Assembly (NCBI GenBank): GCA_020851035.1
Contig: JADZDM010000021.1
Span: 248,001-312,000 of the forward strand
Length of the DNA: 64,000 bases
Reading direction: 5' to 3'
Origin: Gemmatimonadaceae bacterium
GTDB taxonomy: Bacteria > Gemmatimonadota > Gemmatimonadetes > Gemmatimonadales > Gemmatimonadaceae
Position numbers and translations under genes: made by a program. Positions 10,501 through 18,701 of this stretch are shown piece after piece (within the stretch, counting starts at the first letter, position 1; each line of letters begins with the position of its first letter). Under the pieces are notes generated by a model, which was not told the origin of the DNA, searched no databases, and saw only the letters and a list, made by a program, of their open reading frames with translations.

Positions 10501-12327
10501 CTGCGCGCGCTGCAGGAGAACGGCGGCGTGTGGCACGCGGAGCGGCGCTGGCAGTGGAAGGACAACCCCGAGCTCGAGCTGCCGACCGCCGTCTCCGACC
10601 TGATCGATGCCCGCATCGACCGGCTCTCCGAGACGGCGCGCCAGCACCTGACCGTGGCCGCCGTGGTCGGCCGGACCTTCGACGTGGACCTGGTGCTCTC
10701 CGCCGGTGACATGAGCGAGGACGAGCTGCTCGACGCCATCGACGAGGGTGTGGCCGCACACGTGCTGGAATCGGCCGGCGACCGCGCGGCGGATCGCTAC
10801 TCGTTCTCGCACGGCCTGATCGGCGATGCCATCCGGCGCCGCGTGAACCGCCGCCGGCTGGCGCGGATGCATGGCCTGGTGGCGACCGCGATGGAGGCGC
10901 TGCACCCCGACGCGGTCTCCGCCATCGCCGCACACTTCGATGCGGCCGGCAACGGCGAGAAGGCGTACGAGTACGCGATGCGCGCCGCCGAGCGCGCCGT
11001 TGCCGTGTACGCGCACCACGAGGCGGCCGCCTCGTACGCGATGGCGGAACGCCACGCCGCCACCGCCGAAGCCCGCATGCACTGCCGCTTCCGCCACGCA
11101 CTGGCGCTCGAGCTGGCGGGTGCCTACGAGGAAGCCGAGTCCCTCTGCGACCTGATCATCGCCGAGCATGTGTCGATGGGCGAGCCAGGCGCGCTGGTGA
11201 GCGTGCGCCGCGTGCGGGAACGACTGCGCAGCCTGCGCGGTCTGGCCCTCGAGCAGACCTGTGATGCGGTCGAGAAGCTGCTCGCCGAGGCGGTGCAGCT
11301 CGGCGACGAGCAGGAGGAGGTGGAACTGCTCGGCATGCTGTCGCGGGCGCAGGCCCGTCGCGGCGATCCCGCGGAGGCGCGCCGCCTCGCGCGCCTCAGC
11401 CTCGAGGTGGCCGAGCGGGTGGGTGAGCCGGGTGTGCTGGCCAAGACGCTCATGTACCTCGGGTCGTCGCTGCTGGAGACCGAGGTGGACGAGGCGCTGT
11501 CCTGCTATCGCCGTGCGCTGGTGATGTTCGTGCGGATCGGGGACCTCATCGGGCAGGCGCGGGCGCAGATCAACGTGGGCATCGCGCAGTCGCGCCTCGG
11601 CGCCAACGAGGAGTCGGCGCAGGCCTACGCCACCGCGCTGGAGCTGGGCCGCACCACCCACTCCCCCGACATCACCGGCCTCGCCGCCCTCAACCTCGGT
11701 GTGCTGAAGATGAAGGTCGGCGCACTGGACGAGGCCGACGGCTGCTTCACCGAGGCGATGGAACGGTTCGCGCTGCTGAACAACGAGCCGCACCGCCTGG
11801 CCGCGCTCTACAACCAGGCCAACCTCGCCCGCGACCGGGAAGACCGGGAGCGCGCCGTGCGCCTGTACGGTGACGCCGCCGTGGTGGCGACGGCGATGGA
11901 CCAGCTCGACGTGGAGCTTGGCGCACGCGCCGGCCAGGGGCTGGCGTTCCTGGACCTCGGTCGGGTGTCCGACGCGCGCGGCTGCCTGCAATCCTGCGCG
12001 GTGCGCGTGCGCGACCGGGCCACCTGGTGGTTCCAGGGGCGCGAACTGCTGGAGGCGCTCGCGATCCGGGTGCACCTGCAGTGTGGCGACGCCTCCGCCG
12101 CCCGCCAGCGCTTCGAGAGCGGCCTGGCGCTGGCCGAGGCGTCCGACACGTACGGCGCGGCGTGGCTGGTGGCCGACGTCGCCGGACCGCTGGCGGCCGT
12201 GGGAGTGTGCGCCGCACACGACCAGGTGCCACGCTTCGCCGCCCTCGCCGAGGGGCTGGCGTATGCGCCGCTCACGGCCCGGTACGCCGCACTGCTCGCC
12301 CGGCCGCGCACTGACGCAGGGGATTGA
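7540..12327 (+). CDS. TPR/HD-GYP/GGDEF/STAND-ATPase/TPR signalling protein
   Basis: 1595 residues, no signal peptide or membrane helix seen. Order: tetratricopeptide repeats (about 25-340); HD-GYP c-di-GMP phosphodiesterase (about 372-560, with HDVGK near 418 and HHHENWDGTGYP near 470); GGDEF diguanylate cyclase (about 572-735, signature AGDEF near 648, with RxxD as RRQD five residues upstream, the product-inhibition I-site); AAA/STAND ATPase (about 745-1100, Walker A GEAGIGKTS near 780, Walker B VVLDDVQWAD near 884); then more TPR-like repeats to the end. Both c-di-GMP domains keep key residues, so it may both make and break c-di-GMP under control of the ATPase and repeats. The ATPase-TPR half resembles that of large adenylate-cyclase/LuxR-type regulators. 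The ATG chosen lacks a Shine-Dalgarno sequence; a longer GTG-started frame would overlap the permease gene. Confidence 0.88.
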   Translation: MNDTTDPAPDFRSSGAHALVDGELVAAGETESVESLIAAGQAHEQGGETALAREAYRRALGQLDGDLEARRRVSVLRWIARTHQADAAYDQALESLDAAEQLATAIADRAGFGHCRNVRANISWQRGDLDGAVALYTSALDAAHEVRDAHLAAVASQNLGVVASARGAFDQAFHHYRASIAAYRSLGHPRDTAIAQNNLGRLYLDQGDCDAAEVELTEAHTLALSVGDVNTATMIEINLADAWHQRGDCTQARALCRQAQSRLAPNGDTHADGEVQKLLGAIAIACHDPEAAERHFVRAEEIAARREDLLLRAQIARERAELYRGQGRTRELLQSLNGAHQLFTQLRANQQMAAVTALIRRLERDVLEVVRKWGESIEEKDAYTQGHCERVADLACALARRAGVEEDMIFWFRIGALLHDVGKIVISSEILNKTDGLTPDEWDVMKLHPGAGADILREINFPYDVNAIVRHHHENWDGTGYPDALGGERIPLWARIVCLADVYDALTSDRSYKQALPHEAAIEVMRNDVRRQFDPALFALFEDIARTSAPRTVEGAAPRRPDARVTDSAAPLDDLTGLVLRKGFLAQATQVLDEAATRAQSVSLAVIDVDHFKSVNDTFGHLQGDDVLRSVAGLLRDSVRRQDIVGRYAGDEFVLLFPDTPLAEARQLAERLCEAVAANRLAIRERREGTIGVTLSIGVATADAGESDLEAVFAAADRALYLAKRRGRNQVASATEADGETQKATLRFDRFVGRVRELRSLLAQLEHACAGRPRLVAIVGEAGIGKTSLVRQLQPEVRLRGGTMVFGRCLASDVKPPYGAWAEVITAIHALGIVPPREWKELPRLVPALGAATDQASPAGSKYALLAEVAEYLREASAVAPLTVVLDDVQWADSSTWDATEYVRHNLSDEKLLICMTMRSEDLAGIAERRRHLSRDERFSDLALNRFSPDELSSWLETILHQGEIAREFLRFIHTYTEGNPLLVVHVLRALQENGGVWHAERRWQWKDNPELELPTAVSDLIDARIDRLSETARQHLTVAAVVGRTFDVDLVLSAGDMSEDELLDAIDEGVAAHVLESAGDRAADRYSFSHGLIGDAIRRRVNRRRLARMHGLVATAMEALHPDAVSAIAAHFDAAGNGEKAYEYAMRAAERAVAVYAHHEAAASYAMAERHAATAEARMHCRFRHALALELAGAYEEAESLCDLIIAEHVSMGEPGALVSVRRVRERLRSLRGLALEQTCDAVEKLLAEAVQLGDEQEEVELLGMLSRAQARRGDPAEARRLARLSLEVAERVGEPGVLAKTLMYLGSSLLETEVDEALSCYRRALVMFVRIGDLIGQARAQINVGIAQSRLGANEESAQAYATALELGRTTHSPDITGLAALNLGVLKMKVGALDEADGCFTEAMERFALLNNEPHRLAALYNQANLARDREDRERAVRLYGDAAVVATAMDQLDVELGARAGQGLAFLDLGRVSDARGCLQSCAVRVRDRATWWFQGRELLEALAIRVHLQCGDASAARQRFESGLALAEASDTYGAAWLVADVAGPLAAVGVCAAHDQVPRFAALAEGLAYAPLTARYAALLARPRTDAGD

Positions 12328-12718
12328 TCGGCGTCGTCCCGGTGCGCGTCGGGGTCGCCCTGACCGGAAGGAAACGCATGCGATCCGGCCCAGGGCAGTC
12401 GCTGCGGATCGCCAGAACTTCGCAGAATGCACCGCAGGAACGCCTGTTTGCCGGCACGTGGTCCTCACGCTGCCAGTGCAGCGCGGACCGGACACACCAT
12501 GCCGGACGGACGCCGGGGCAAGCCGGCACAACTCCAAGCTGATGTTTCACAACAGCTTAGGCCGATGCGTCGGGGCGCAGCCGCAGCCCATGCCCACGTT
12601 GGCCGGGCCCGGGATTGAGGGGGCGGACGAAATGGTTGGGCTCGGCACATAACGTGCTCATCCATTGGCTCGCGGTAAGTCGACAGACCGCACAATGAAC
12701 CCTCTTGCCCCACATCAC
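12328..12718. other. 391-bp intergenic region without a supported gene
   Basis: Between the large signalling gene and the small lipoprotein gene. No open frame here has protein-like composition. A weak hairpin lies at 12536-12558 (AAGCTG/CAGCTT, 11-nt loop). The region should hold the lipoprotein promoter, but no convincing -35/-10 pair was found. Confidence 0.5.
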
Positions 12719-12970
12719 ATGAAGCCGTTCTCGATCATCGCCAAGCGACTGCTCGTCGCTGGCAGCCTGGCCCTCCTCGCCGCGTGCAGCAGCGATGGCG
12801 TCACCGGGCCGTCCGAAGCCCGGAAGAAGTCCGGGTACCTGACCGTTTCGGCCGCAGTGAGCGCGGCGCCCGCAGTGGCCGCGCCGGCCCCGAAGCCTGT
12901 CACCGGGGTGCGCGGGCCCAAGGCTCCGTCGCAGGTGCAGGGCTCGGGCTACAACGTGCCGGCGAACTGA
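12719..12970 (+). CDS. small secreted lipoprotein of unknown function
   Basis: 83 residues. A clear lipoprotein signal MKPFSIIAKR... ends in the lipobox LLAAC-SSDG (Cys about 23), so the mature chain should be lipid-anchored. The rest is a low-complexity Ala/Pro-rich tail with no recognised domain, ending GSGYNVPAN. An upstream in-frame ATG at 12695 would add eight residues before the signal peptide; 12719 was preferred because it gives a compact n-region. A strong hairpin follows the stop, supporting a monocistronic transcript. The function is unknown. Confidence 0.6.
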   Translation: MKPFSIIAKRLLVAGSLALLAACSSDGVTGPSEARKKSGYLTVSAAVSAAPAVAAPAPKPVTGVRGPKAPSQVQGSGYNVPAN

Positions 12971-13005
12971 CCTGCCCGGGCGGCGGCACCCGTTGCCGAC
13001 CGACA

Positions 13006-13044
13006 CGACGCGGACGCACTGCCCCTGGCGGTGCGTCCGCGTTG
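13006..13044. terminator. 12-bp perfect hairpin between convergent genes
   Basis: ACGCGGACGCAC (13008-13019) pairs perfectly with GTGCGTCCGCGT (13031-13042) around an 11-nt loop, extended by a G-T and a C-G pair. It sits between the converging lipoprotein and DJ-1 fusion genes and could serve both. The T-run is poor, as usual at this GC content. Confidence 0.7.
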
Positions 13045-13090
13045 CATTTCCACCCCGGTGAGCGGCGTCGCGCTGGACACCGCCGGCCCG

Positions 13091-14395
13091 TCACCGCGGC
13101 ATGGCCGGCTTCTTCGTGGGCGCCGGCACGGCCTGGATCGCGAACGGGTCGTTCGTGGAGTCCTCGTGCCAGATGTACTCGAGGCTCTTCGCCAGGTGTC
13201 GCGCATGTTCGCGGCCGTGGTACCGCGCAATGAGGCCAAGGGCCATGTCGGTGCCGGCCGAGACGCCGGACGACGTGATCATCTTGCCGTCCTCCACCCA
13301 CCGCGCGCTCGTGATCCAGTTCACGGTGGGGTCCTGGTCCACCGAGAGCGAGAAGAACGCCTTGTTGGTGGTGGCGCGGTGCCCGCGCAGGATGCCCGCC
13401 TTCGCCAGCAGCGCCGACCCGGTGCACACCGAGGCCGTGAGCTCGGTGCGCTGGTTCTGTGCGCGCAGGTAGTTCAGCATCGCGGGGTTCTCGAGCTGGG
13501 TGTACGTGCCCACGCCCCCCGGCACCATCACGATGTCCAGCGGCGGTGCGGTGGCGAACGAGAAGTCGGTCATGGTGGAGACACCCTGCGCCGAGCGCAC
13601 GGCACCACCGTTCTCGGAGATCATCACGATGTTGAACTCCGGCACATAGGCGAACATCTCCAGCGGCCCATACACGTCCAGGACCTCGAAGCCGGGATAG
13701 AGCACGATGCCGAGCGTCTTCTTCGGCACCGCGGCGGCGGCGGCGGGCGCTGGCGACGCGGCGCTGGTCCCCGCCACGCGCACCGCCGGATCGAGCGCCG
13801 CGGCCACGTAGGCGGCGCGCCCCTTGCCGATCTGCGCCGCGTACTCGGCGCGGTTGCTCACCCCGTCGCCATCGGCATCCCCATCGTGCGCCAGCTTCGC
13901 CCCGACGGCCAGCGCGAGCGTGTAGTCGCCCGTGAGCGGCGCCCCGAACCCCTTCGTCATCGTGCTGAACGCGTCGAACGACAGCTTCCCGAGCATGGCG
14001 TACCCGGCGGCCACGTCGATCGCGGTGGGATAGCGGCCGGAGAGCGCCGCCAGGTCCGCGGTGGCTGAGGCACGCGCCTGCGCGAATGCCGCCCGGATGC
14101 TCGCGTGATCCACGCCGCCGCCACGGCGCAGGTCGAGCGACGGGTTGGCGAGGATCGCCGCCAGCAGCGCGAGTTCATCCGCATCGATCATGCGGTTCCC
14201 GGCCGTGGCGCCGTCGGGGGTGGCGTCGGTGGTGGCGGGGGCGAAGTTCAGCCCGCGCATCGCCGCGTCGAAGTCCACCACCGCGCTGCCGGCACCGGCA
14301 CCCTGCGCTGGCAGCATCTGTGGCAGCAGCGGCGCCAGCGCGAGTGACAGCGCGGCAACACGCGTGCGTATGGCATACGGAACAGAACCTCTCAC
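13091..14395 (-). CDS. secreted EF-hand-like/DJ-1-PfpI fusion protein
   Basis: 434 residues. A signal peptide (about 1-32, cut near LPAQG) leads into an unfamiliar helical domain (about 35-200). That domain ends with an EF-hand/thrombospondin-3-like calcium loop, DADGDGVSNRAE (residues 173-184); an acidic stretch near 68-75 may be a second weaker one. From about 226 it is a DJ-1/PfpI (GATase1-like) domain with nucleophile Cys324 in SVCTGSALL and the RATTNKAFF segment, closest in style to isonitrile-hydratase/AraC-type DJ-1 proteins. The GTG start at 14395 was chosen over a longer frame because AGGAG lies 7 nt upstream. It is 44 nt downstream of the penicillin-acylase gene and probably in the same operon. 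The substrate is unknown. Confidence 0.75.
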   Translation of the reverse strand: MRGSVPYAIRTRVAALSLALAPLLPQMLPAQGAGAGSAVVDFDAAMRGLNFAPATTDATPDGATAGNRMIDADELALLAAILANPSLDLRRGGGVDHASIRAAFAQARASATADLAALSGRYPTAIDVAAGYAMLGKLSFDAFSTMTKGFGAPLTGDYTLALAVGAKLAHDGDADGDGVSNRAEYAAQIGKGRAAYVAAALDPAVRVAGTSAASPAPAAAAAVPKKTLGIVLYPGFEVLDVYGPLEMFAYVPEFNIVMISENGGAVRSAQGVSTMTDFSFATAPPLDIVMVPGGVGTYTQLENPAMLNYLRAQNQRTELTASVCTGSALLAKAGILRGHRATTNKAFFSLSVDQDPTVNWITSARWVEDGKMITSSGVSAGTDMALGLIARYHGREHARHLAKSLEYIWHEDSTNDPFAIQAVPAPTKKPAMPR

Positions 14396-14402
14396 GGACG
14401 CA

Positions 14403-14407
14403 CTCCT
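14403..14407 (-). promoter_or_regulatory. Shine-Dalgarno site fixing a GTG start
   Basis: AGGAG on the minus strand, 7 nt before the GTG at 14395. It supports starting the DJ-1 fusion there, in the gap after the penicillin-acylase stop, rather than at the longer frame's GTG at 14446. Confidence 0.6.
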
Positions 14408-14439
14408 GGCTGAATGGAATCGGGTGGCGACGCGCACGG

Positions 14440-16803
14440 TCACCACCGGATGGTCGGGCCGACCTGCGCGGCGGCGATGTCCGCCGCCGTGAACAACACC
14501 GGCAACCAGCGCTGCGCGGCAAAGGCCGCCGTCATGTCGCCGAAGTGCGGCGAGGCGGTGTTGGTGGACTGCGAGTAGGTCACGATGAACCGGCCGCGCG
14601 GCGGATGGTTGCCGAGCGTGACGGCGTGGATGTAGCTGTCACCGAGGCGCACGTCGGTGATCCCCTTGCCCGGCGTGAGCGCGCCGGGCGAGATCTCGTG
14701 GTAGGTGAAGCTGGCCCCCGACATCGGCAGCCGCTGTCCGGCACGTGTCACGGACTGCACGTCCCCGAGTGGGGCGTCCAGCGCCACGCCGGCCGTCGTG
14801 ATGCGCGCGGCCGCCCGCGACAGCGCGCGACGTGTCTCGTCGGTCACGACGAAACCCGCCGGTGTGCCGACCGGATCCGCCGGATCGAACGGCACCCGCC
14901 AGTACCGCGCGGCGGGCGCGAAGCCGGTCATCGGGATCCGTTCCAGGTTGCGCGCGAACTCGGCGAACAACATCGACCCGCGCGAGTCCAGCCGGTCATG
15001 GCGATCCCACGCCCCCAGCGCGCGGCAGGCGTCGGTGAGGCTGGCGTCGCTGCCGTCCGCGAGACGCACCGTGTGCGTGGTGCGGCAGTCCGCGAGCAGG
15101 TCGTCGAGCACCAGCTCCGCCAGCAGGTTGCGCGAGCTGAAGAACATCGCCTCCCACGACGCCGGCGTGAGCGCGGTGCCGGACGCTGGCGCGAAGGCGC
15201 GGGCGTAGGTGGCCGCCACCCGCGTGCGCTCACCGCGGATGGTCCGCTCGGGGCCGATCACCTTCGGGAAGCCCTCGAGCACCCCGGCCACGTCCAGCGT
15301 GGCGTACCAGTGGCTGTCGTTGGAGTTGAAGGCCACGTCCTGCCGCACGAACGCCGGCCGCAACGCGCCGGGAATGATCCCGGCCTGCGGCGCGCGCGGG
15401 TCGCGCGTCCAGGCGCACGAGGGGTCCGCGCCGTTGAGCACCGTGAGGTCGGCGAGGTTCTCGAACATCCGCGCCGGGCTCGTGACACGGCATCGCTCCA
15501 ACTGGGCGTCGGTGATGAAGCCGGCGACGGAGACGTTCGAGTAGAGCACATTGCCCTGCCGGTCGGCCGCCGTGACGTTCGACCAGGGCGATCCGAGCCG
15601 CGAGCGCAGCGACGCCAGCATCGCCTGCACACTGCCCACCCGTGCGAACGAGAGGAACTGGTCCGCCATCCGCACGTTGCCGCGCTCGGGATCGGCGAAC
15701 GCGTAGGCGCGCTCGCGTGTCCACTCGAGCCCGCGCATCGTCATCACCGGCCCGTAGCGCGTCTCCCAGATCGTGCGCGTCACGGAATCGCGCCCCGCCG
15801 GCACCACGATGTCCACACGTCGCATCGGCTCCGTCACGTCGCCCACCCTGTACCGCGTGGGATCGGTTGGATCGAGCGTGAGTTCGTAGAGCGTGCTGCG
15901 CTTGTCGGTGGTGTGCGTGAGCGACCAGCCCACCGCCGGCGTGAACCCGATCAGCGGCAACGGGATGCCGTACAGCGTGGAGCCGAACACATCCAGCCGG
16001 CCGGGCACCGTGAGGTGCAGGGCGTGCAGCCGCTCGGTGCCGTACCAGGGGAAGTGCGGGTTGCTGAAGCTGAAGCCGCCGTTGCCCCGCCCCAGCACGC
16101 CGCTGCCGGCCGCCCACGCGTTCGATCCGCCGATCGCGGCGCTCGACGGACGGAGCGCCGCCGCCGCGGCATTCCCGTCGCGCGGCACGGCGGTGGTGCC
16201 GGGGGGCCGCGCGGCGGCGATCTCGCGCATCACGATGATCGACGTCTCGATCAGCGGCATCTGCGTGATGCGCCGCCAGACGTCGTCCTCGGTGATCGGC
16301 CGGAACCACGGCGCCCGCCGGCACTCCTCCCCCGGCAGCGCCGCATCGCGCACATGGCGGTTGAAGCCGCGCACGTACCCGCTCACCAGCGCGCGCACGT
16401 CGGCCGACGCCGCGGCACGCACGGCCGCCACCGCCGGCGGCGCCAGCAGGTAGCGATACATGACGTCGTTGTCCACGTTGCCCACGCGCGACCCGAGGAA
16501 GCCGTCCACGTAGCCGCTGTCGGCGCCGAAGGTGCGGCTGCGGTCACCGGCGAGCGTGATGGCGTTGTCCACCATCAGGCAGAGATTGTCACGCGCGAAG
16601 GCCCAGCCATATCCCTCGCCGGCCCCGCGCAGGGTGCCGGCCCGCACGTGCGCCACGCCGCCCTCGGTGAAGCGGACCTCGATTCCAGCGGCGCGCTGCG
16701 CGGCCACCGGTGCAGTGAGCCCACCACAGACGGCAAGGCCGAGGAGCGCGCGCGCCGCCGGCCTGCGGATGGCAACCCTCGGGAGCTGGCCTTCGCTGTG
16801 CAC
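14440..16803 (-). CDS. penicillin acylase family N-terminal-nucleophile amidohydrolase
   Basis: 787 residues, typical of the family (AHL acylase/penicillin G acylase/AculeA type, PF01804). A signal peptide (about 1-36) precedes the alpha chain. Ser227 in IGGSNAWAAGS is the expected autocatalytic cleavage site and catalytic N-terminal serine of the beta chain; NPHFPW follows, as in relatives. It should be a periplasmic enzyme cutting amide bonds of an acylated amine: an acyl-homoserine lactone, beta-lactam or another N-acyl compound. The sequence alone does not decide which. The GTG start has GGAGGA a few nucleotides upstream. A perfect TTGACA lies about 60 nt upstream on the same strand. Confidence 0.88.
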   Translation of the reverse strand: MHSEGQLPRVAIRRPAARALLGLAVCGGLTAPVAAQRAAGIEVRFTEGGVAHVRAGTLRGAGEGYGWAFARDNLCLMVDNAITLAGDRSRTFGADSGYVDGFLGSRVGNVDNDVMYRYLLAPPAVAAVRAAASADVRALVSGYVRGFNRHVRDAALPGEECRRAPWFRPITEDDVWRRITQMPLIETSIIVMREIAAARPPGTTAVPRDGNAAAAALRPSSAAIGGSNAWAAGSGVLGRGNGGFSFSNPHFPWYGTERLHALHLTVPGRLDVFGSTLYGIPLPLIGFTPAVGWSLTHTTDKRSTLYELTLDPTDPTRYRVGDVTEPMRRVDIVVPAGRDSVTRTIWETRYGPVMTMRGLEWTRERAYAFADPERGNVRMADQFLSFARVGSVQAMLASLRSRLGSPWSNVTAADRQGNVLYSNVSVAGFITDAQLERCRVTSPARMFENLADLTVLNGADPSCAWTRDPRAPQAGIIPGALRPAFVRQDVAFNSNDSHWYATLDVAGVLEGFPKVIGPERTIRGERTRVAATYARAFAPASGTALTPASWEAMFFSSRNLLAELVLDDLLADCRTTHTVRLADGSDASLTDACRALGAWDRHDRLDSRGSMLFAEFARNLERIPMTGFAPAARYWRVPFDPADPVGTPAGFVVTDETRRALSRAAARITTAGVALDAPLGDVQSVTRAGQRLPMSGASFTYHEISPGALTPGKGITDVRLGDSYIHAVTLGNHPPRGRFIVTYSQSTNTASPHFGDMTAAFAAQRWLPVLFTAADIAAAQVGPTIRW

Positions 16804-16838
16804 CCTTCCTCCGATCGCTGGCGGCAGTTAACGTATTT

Positions 16839-16853
16839 CTGAATCTCGTTCAG
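16839..16853. promoter_or_regulatory. dyad CTGAA-N5-TTCAG in a divergent promoter region
   Basis: A 15-bp inverted repeat (arms CTGAA/TTCAG) in the 90-bp gap between the penicillin-acylase and MaoC genes, followed by TTTTT. On the minus strand a perfect TTGACA box (16864-16869) lies just upstream of it, so it would sit between -35 and -10 of the acylase promoter. It could be an operator for the TetR regulator encoded in the MaoC operon. That is inference from position and symmetry only. Confidence 0.35.
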
Positions 16854-16893
16854 TTTTTCGCACTGTCAAGCCGCGGCCGGCCGCCCTTCCGTC

Positions 16894-17394
16894 ATGACGC
16901 AGACACCTTCCTCACCGGCGAACTGGACCCCCGGCGCCAGCATCGGGACCTCGGCCTGGCTGCGGCTCGACCAGGCGCGGATCACGGCATTCGGCGCCCT
17001 GACCGACGACCTCGAGCCGCTGCACACCGACCCGGACTGGTGCCGCGCACACAGCCCCGTCGGCCGCACCATGGCGTACGGCTTCCTCACGCTCTCCATG
17101 CTCACCTCGTTCTTCCACGAGGTGAGTGACAACGCACTGGCCGGCACCACGCAGGCCGCCAGCTACCCGCTCAACTACGGCTTCGACCGCATCCGGTTCG
17201 TCTCGCCGGTGCCCGTGGACTCACGCATCCGCGCCCACTTCACGCTGCTCGAGCGCCGCGGACGGCACGACGGCGAGCTGCTGCGCATGGCGGTGCTGGT
17301 GGAGATCGAGGGTGAGGCGCGGCCCGCCCTCACCGCGGAATGGCTCACGCTGTGGGTGGCGGGCAGCCCGGCCGCACCGGCTGCCGACGCATGA
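16894..17394 (+). CDS. MaoC-like hot-dog (enoyl-CoA hydratase-type) protein
   Basis: 166 residues, hot-dog fold of the MaoC/R-specific hydratase type. The catalytic D-x4-H pair is visible as Asp39 and His44 in TDDLEPLHTD, preceded by the usual phenylalanine-rich segment. It probably hydrates an enoyl-CoA or acts on a related CoA thioester. First gene of a tight operon: its TGA overlaps the ATG of the MFS gene (ATGA). Together with the acyl-CoA ligase downstream it points to CoA-linked catabolism of an acid. Confidence 0.8.
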   Translation: MTQTPSSPANWTPGASIGTSAWLRLDQARITAFGALTDDLEPLHTDPDWCRAHSPVGRTMAYGFLTLSMLTSFFHEVSDNALAGTTQAASYPLNYGFDRIRFVSPVPVDSRIRAHFTLLERRGRHDGELLRMAVLVEIEGEARPALTAEWLTLWVAGSPAAPAADA

Positions 17395-18701
17395 CGTCCA
17401 CGCGTTCGTCGGCACCGCCGCCGTGGCCACTGGCGGCACTCCTGATGCTGGCGAACACCTTCTCGTTCATCGACCGCACCCTCCTCACGCTGCTCGTCGC
17501 CCCCATCCGGGCGGAACTGGGTATCAGCGACACGGTCATCAGCCTCCTGCACGGCCTCACCTTCGCCACGTTGTATGCCGTGATGGGCCTGCCGTTGGGG
17601 CGATGGGCGGACCGTGGTGACCGTCCGACGCTCATGGCCGGCGGGGTGGCGCTCTGGAGCGGGATGACGGTGGCGAGCGGCCTCGCGGCCTCGGTGGGCG
17701 GGCTGGCGGTGGCGCGCGCCGGCGTGGCCGTCGGCGAGGCCTCGCTGGCGCCGGCGGCCGTGAGCCTGCTGGCCGAGCGCATGCCACAGCGGCTGGTGGC
17801 GCGGGCGATCGCACTGTTCCAGTCGGGCATCTTCATCGGCAGCGCGTCGGCGCTGTTCATCGGCGGCGCCCTCCTGCGCGCACTGGACGGCATGGACCGC
17901 AGCGTGCTCGGCCCGCTCGCCGGCTTCTCGCCGTGGCGGCTGGTGTTCATGGCCGTCGGCGCGCCGGGGGTGTTGATCGCACTCATGCTGCTGCGGGTGC
18001 ACGAGCCTCGCCGCACCACCACCCGCGCCGACGCGCCGCCCGCGCCGTCGCTGCAGGAGACCTTCGCCTTCATCCTGGCACACCGCCGGCTCTACGGCTG
18101 GCATGTGCTCGCCTTCACCGCGATCACCGTGCTGGCCTACGGTGCGATGGCGTGGATGCCGTCGGTGCTGGTGCGCTCGCACGGCGTGACGACCGCCACG
18201 GCGGGGCTCTGGCTTGGCGGCGTGCTGATGATCGCGGCGCCCGCCGGCGTGATGGCGTCCGGGGCGCTGGTGGACCGCGCACTCGCCCGCGGCGAGGGCG
18301 ATGGTCCGATCCGCGTGGCGCTGGCCGGCGTGGCGCTGCTCGGCGTCGCGGTGCCGGTCTTCGCGCTGGCACCCACGTTCGCCACCGCCATCGCCGCCGA
18401 CCTGCCACTCGCGTTCGGGCTTGGCTTCCCCTACGGCATCGCGTCGGGATCACTCGCGCTGGTCACGCCGGTCCACTTGCGCGGCCAGGTCATCGCGCTG
18501 TATCTGCTGGTCTCGAACCTGATCGGGCTCTCCTGCGGGCCGCTGCTGATCGCGCTTTGCACCGACCACCTCTTTCACCAGGACGCCGCGGTGCGCTACT
18601 CGCTGGCCCTGCTCCCGCTGCTCACGGTGCCGCTGGCGATGGTGGCCCTGCGCCACGCCCGTGCCCCGTTCGCCGACGCCTGGCGCGCGCGGCCCGCATG
18701 A
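17391..18701 (+). CDS. MFS transporter (spinster-like family)
   Basis: 436 residues with about twelve hydrophobic helices. The first helix carries NTFSFIDRTLL; the loop 2-3 MFS signature reads GLPLGRWADRGDR, and a gap of charged residues near the middle splits the two halves. It is likely to import the operon's substrate or export a product. The start overlaps the MaoC stop (ATGA) and its own stop overlaps the TetR start (ATGA), so the three are translationally coupled. The substrate is not predictable. Confidence 0.88.
   Translation: MTSTRSSAPPPWPLAALLMLANTFSFIDRTLLTLLVAPIRAELGISDTVISLLHGLTFATLYAVMGLPLGRWADRGDRPTLMAGGVALWSGMTVASGLAASVGGLAVARAGVAVGEASLAPAAVSLLAERMPQRLVARAIALFQSGIFIGSASALFIGGALLRALDGMDRSVLGPLAGFSPWRLVFMAVGAPGVLIALMLLRVHEPRRTTTRADAPPAPSLQETFAFILAHRRLYGWHVLAFTAITVLAYGAMAWMPSVLVRSHGVTTATAGLWLGGVLMIAAPAGVMASGALVDRALARGEGDGPIRVALAGVALLGVAVPVFALAPTFATAIAADLPLAFGLGFPYGIASGSLALVTPVHLRGQVIALYLLVSNLIGLSCGPLLIALCTDHLFHQDAAVRYSLALLPLLTVPLAMVALRHARAPFADAWRARPA

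Noticed and set aside
12557-13006. 149-residue minus-strand gene over the small lipoprotein
   Set aside because: No family resemblance or ribosome site; the plus-strand lipoprotein has a clear lipobox and a terminator.
14086-16842. 918-residue open frame on the plus strand
   Set aside because: Antisense to the penicillin-acylase gene, Arg/His/Gly-rich and domain-free.
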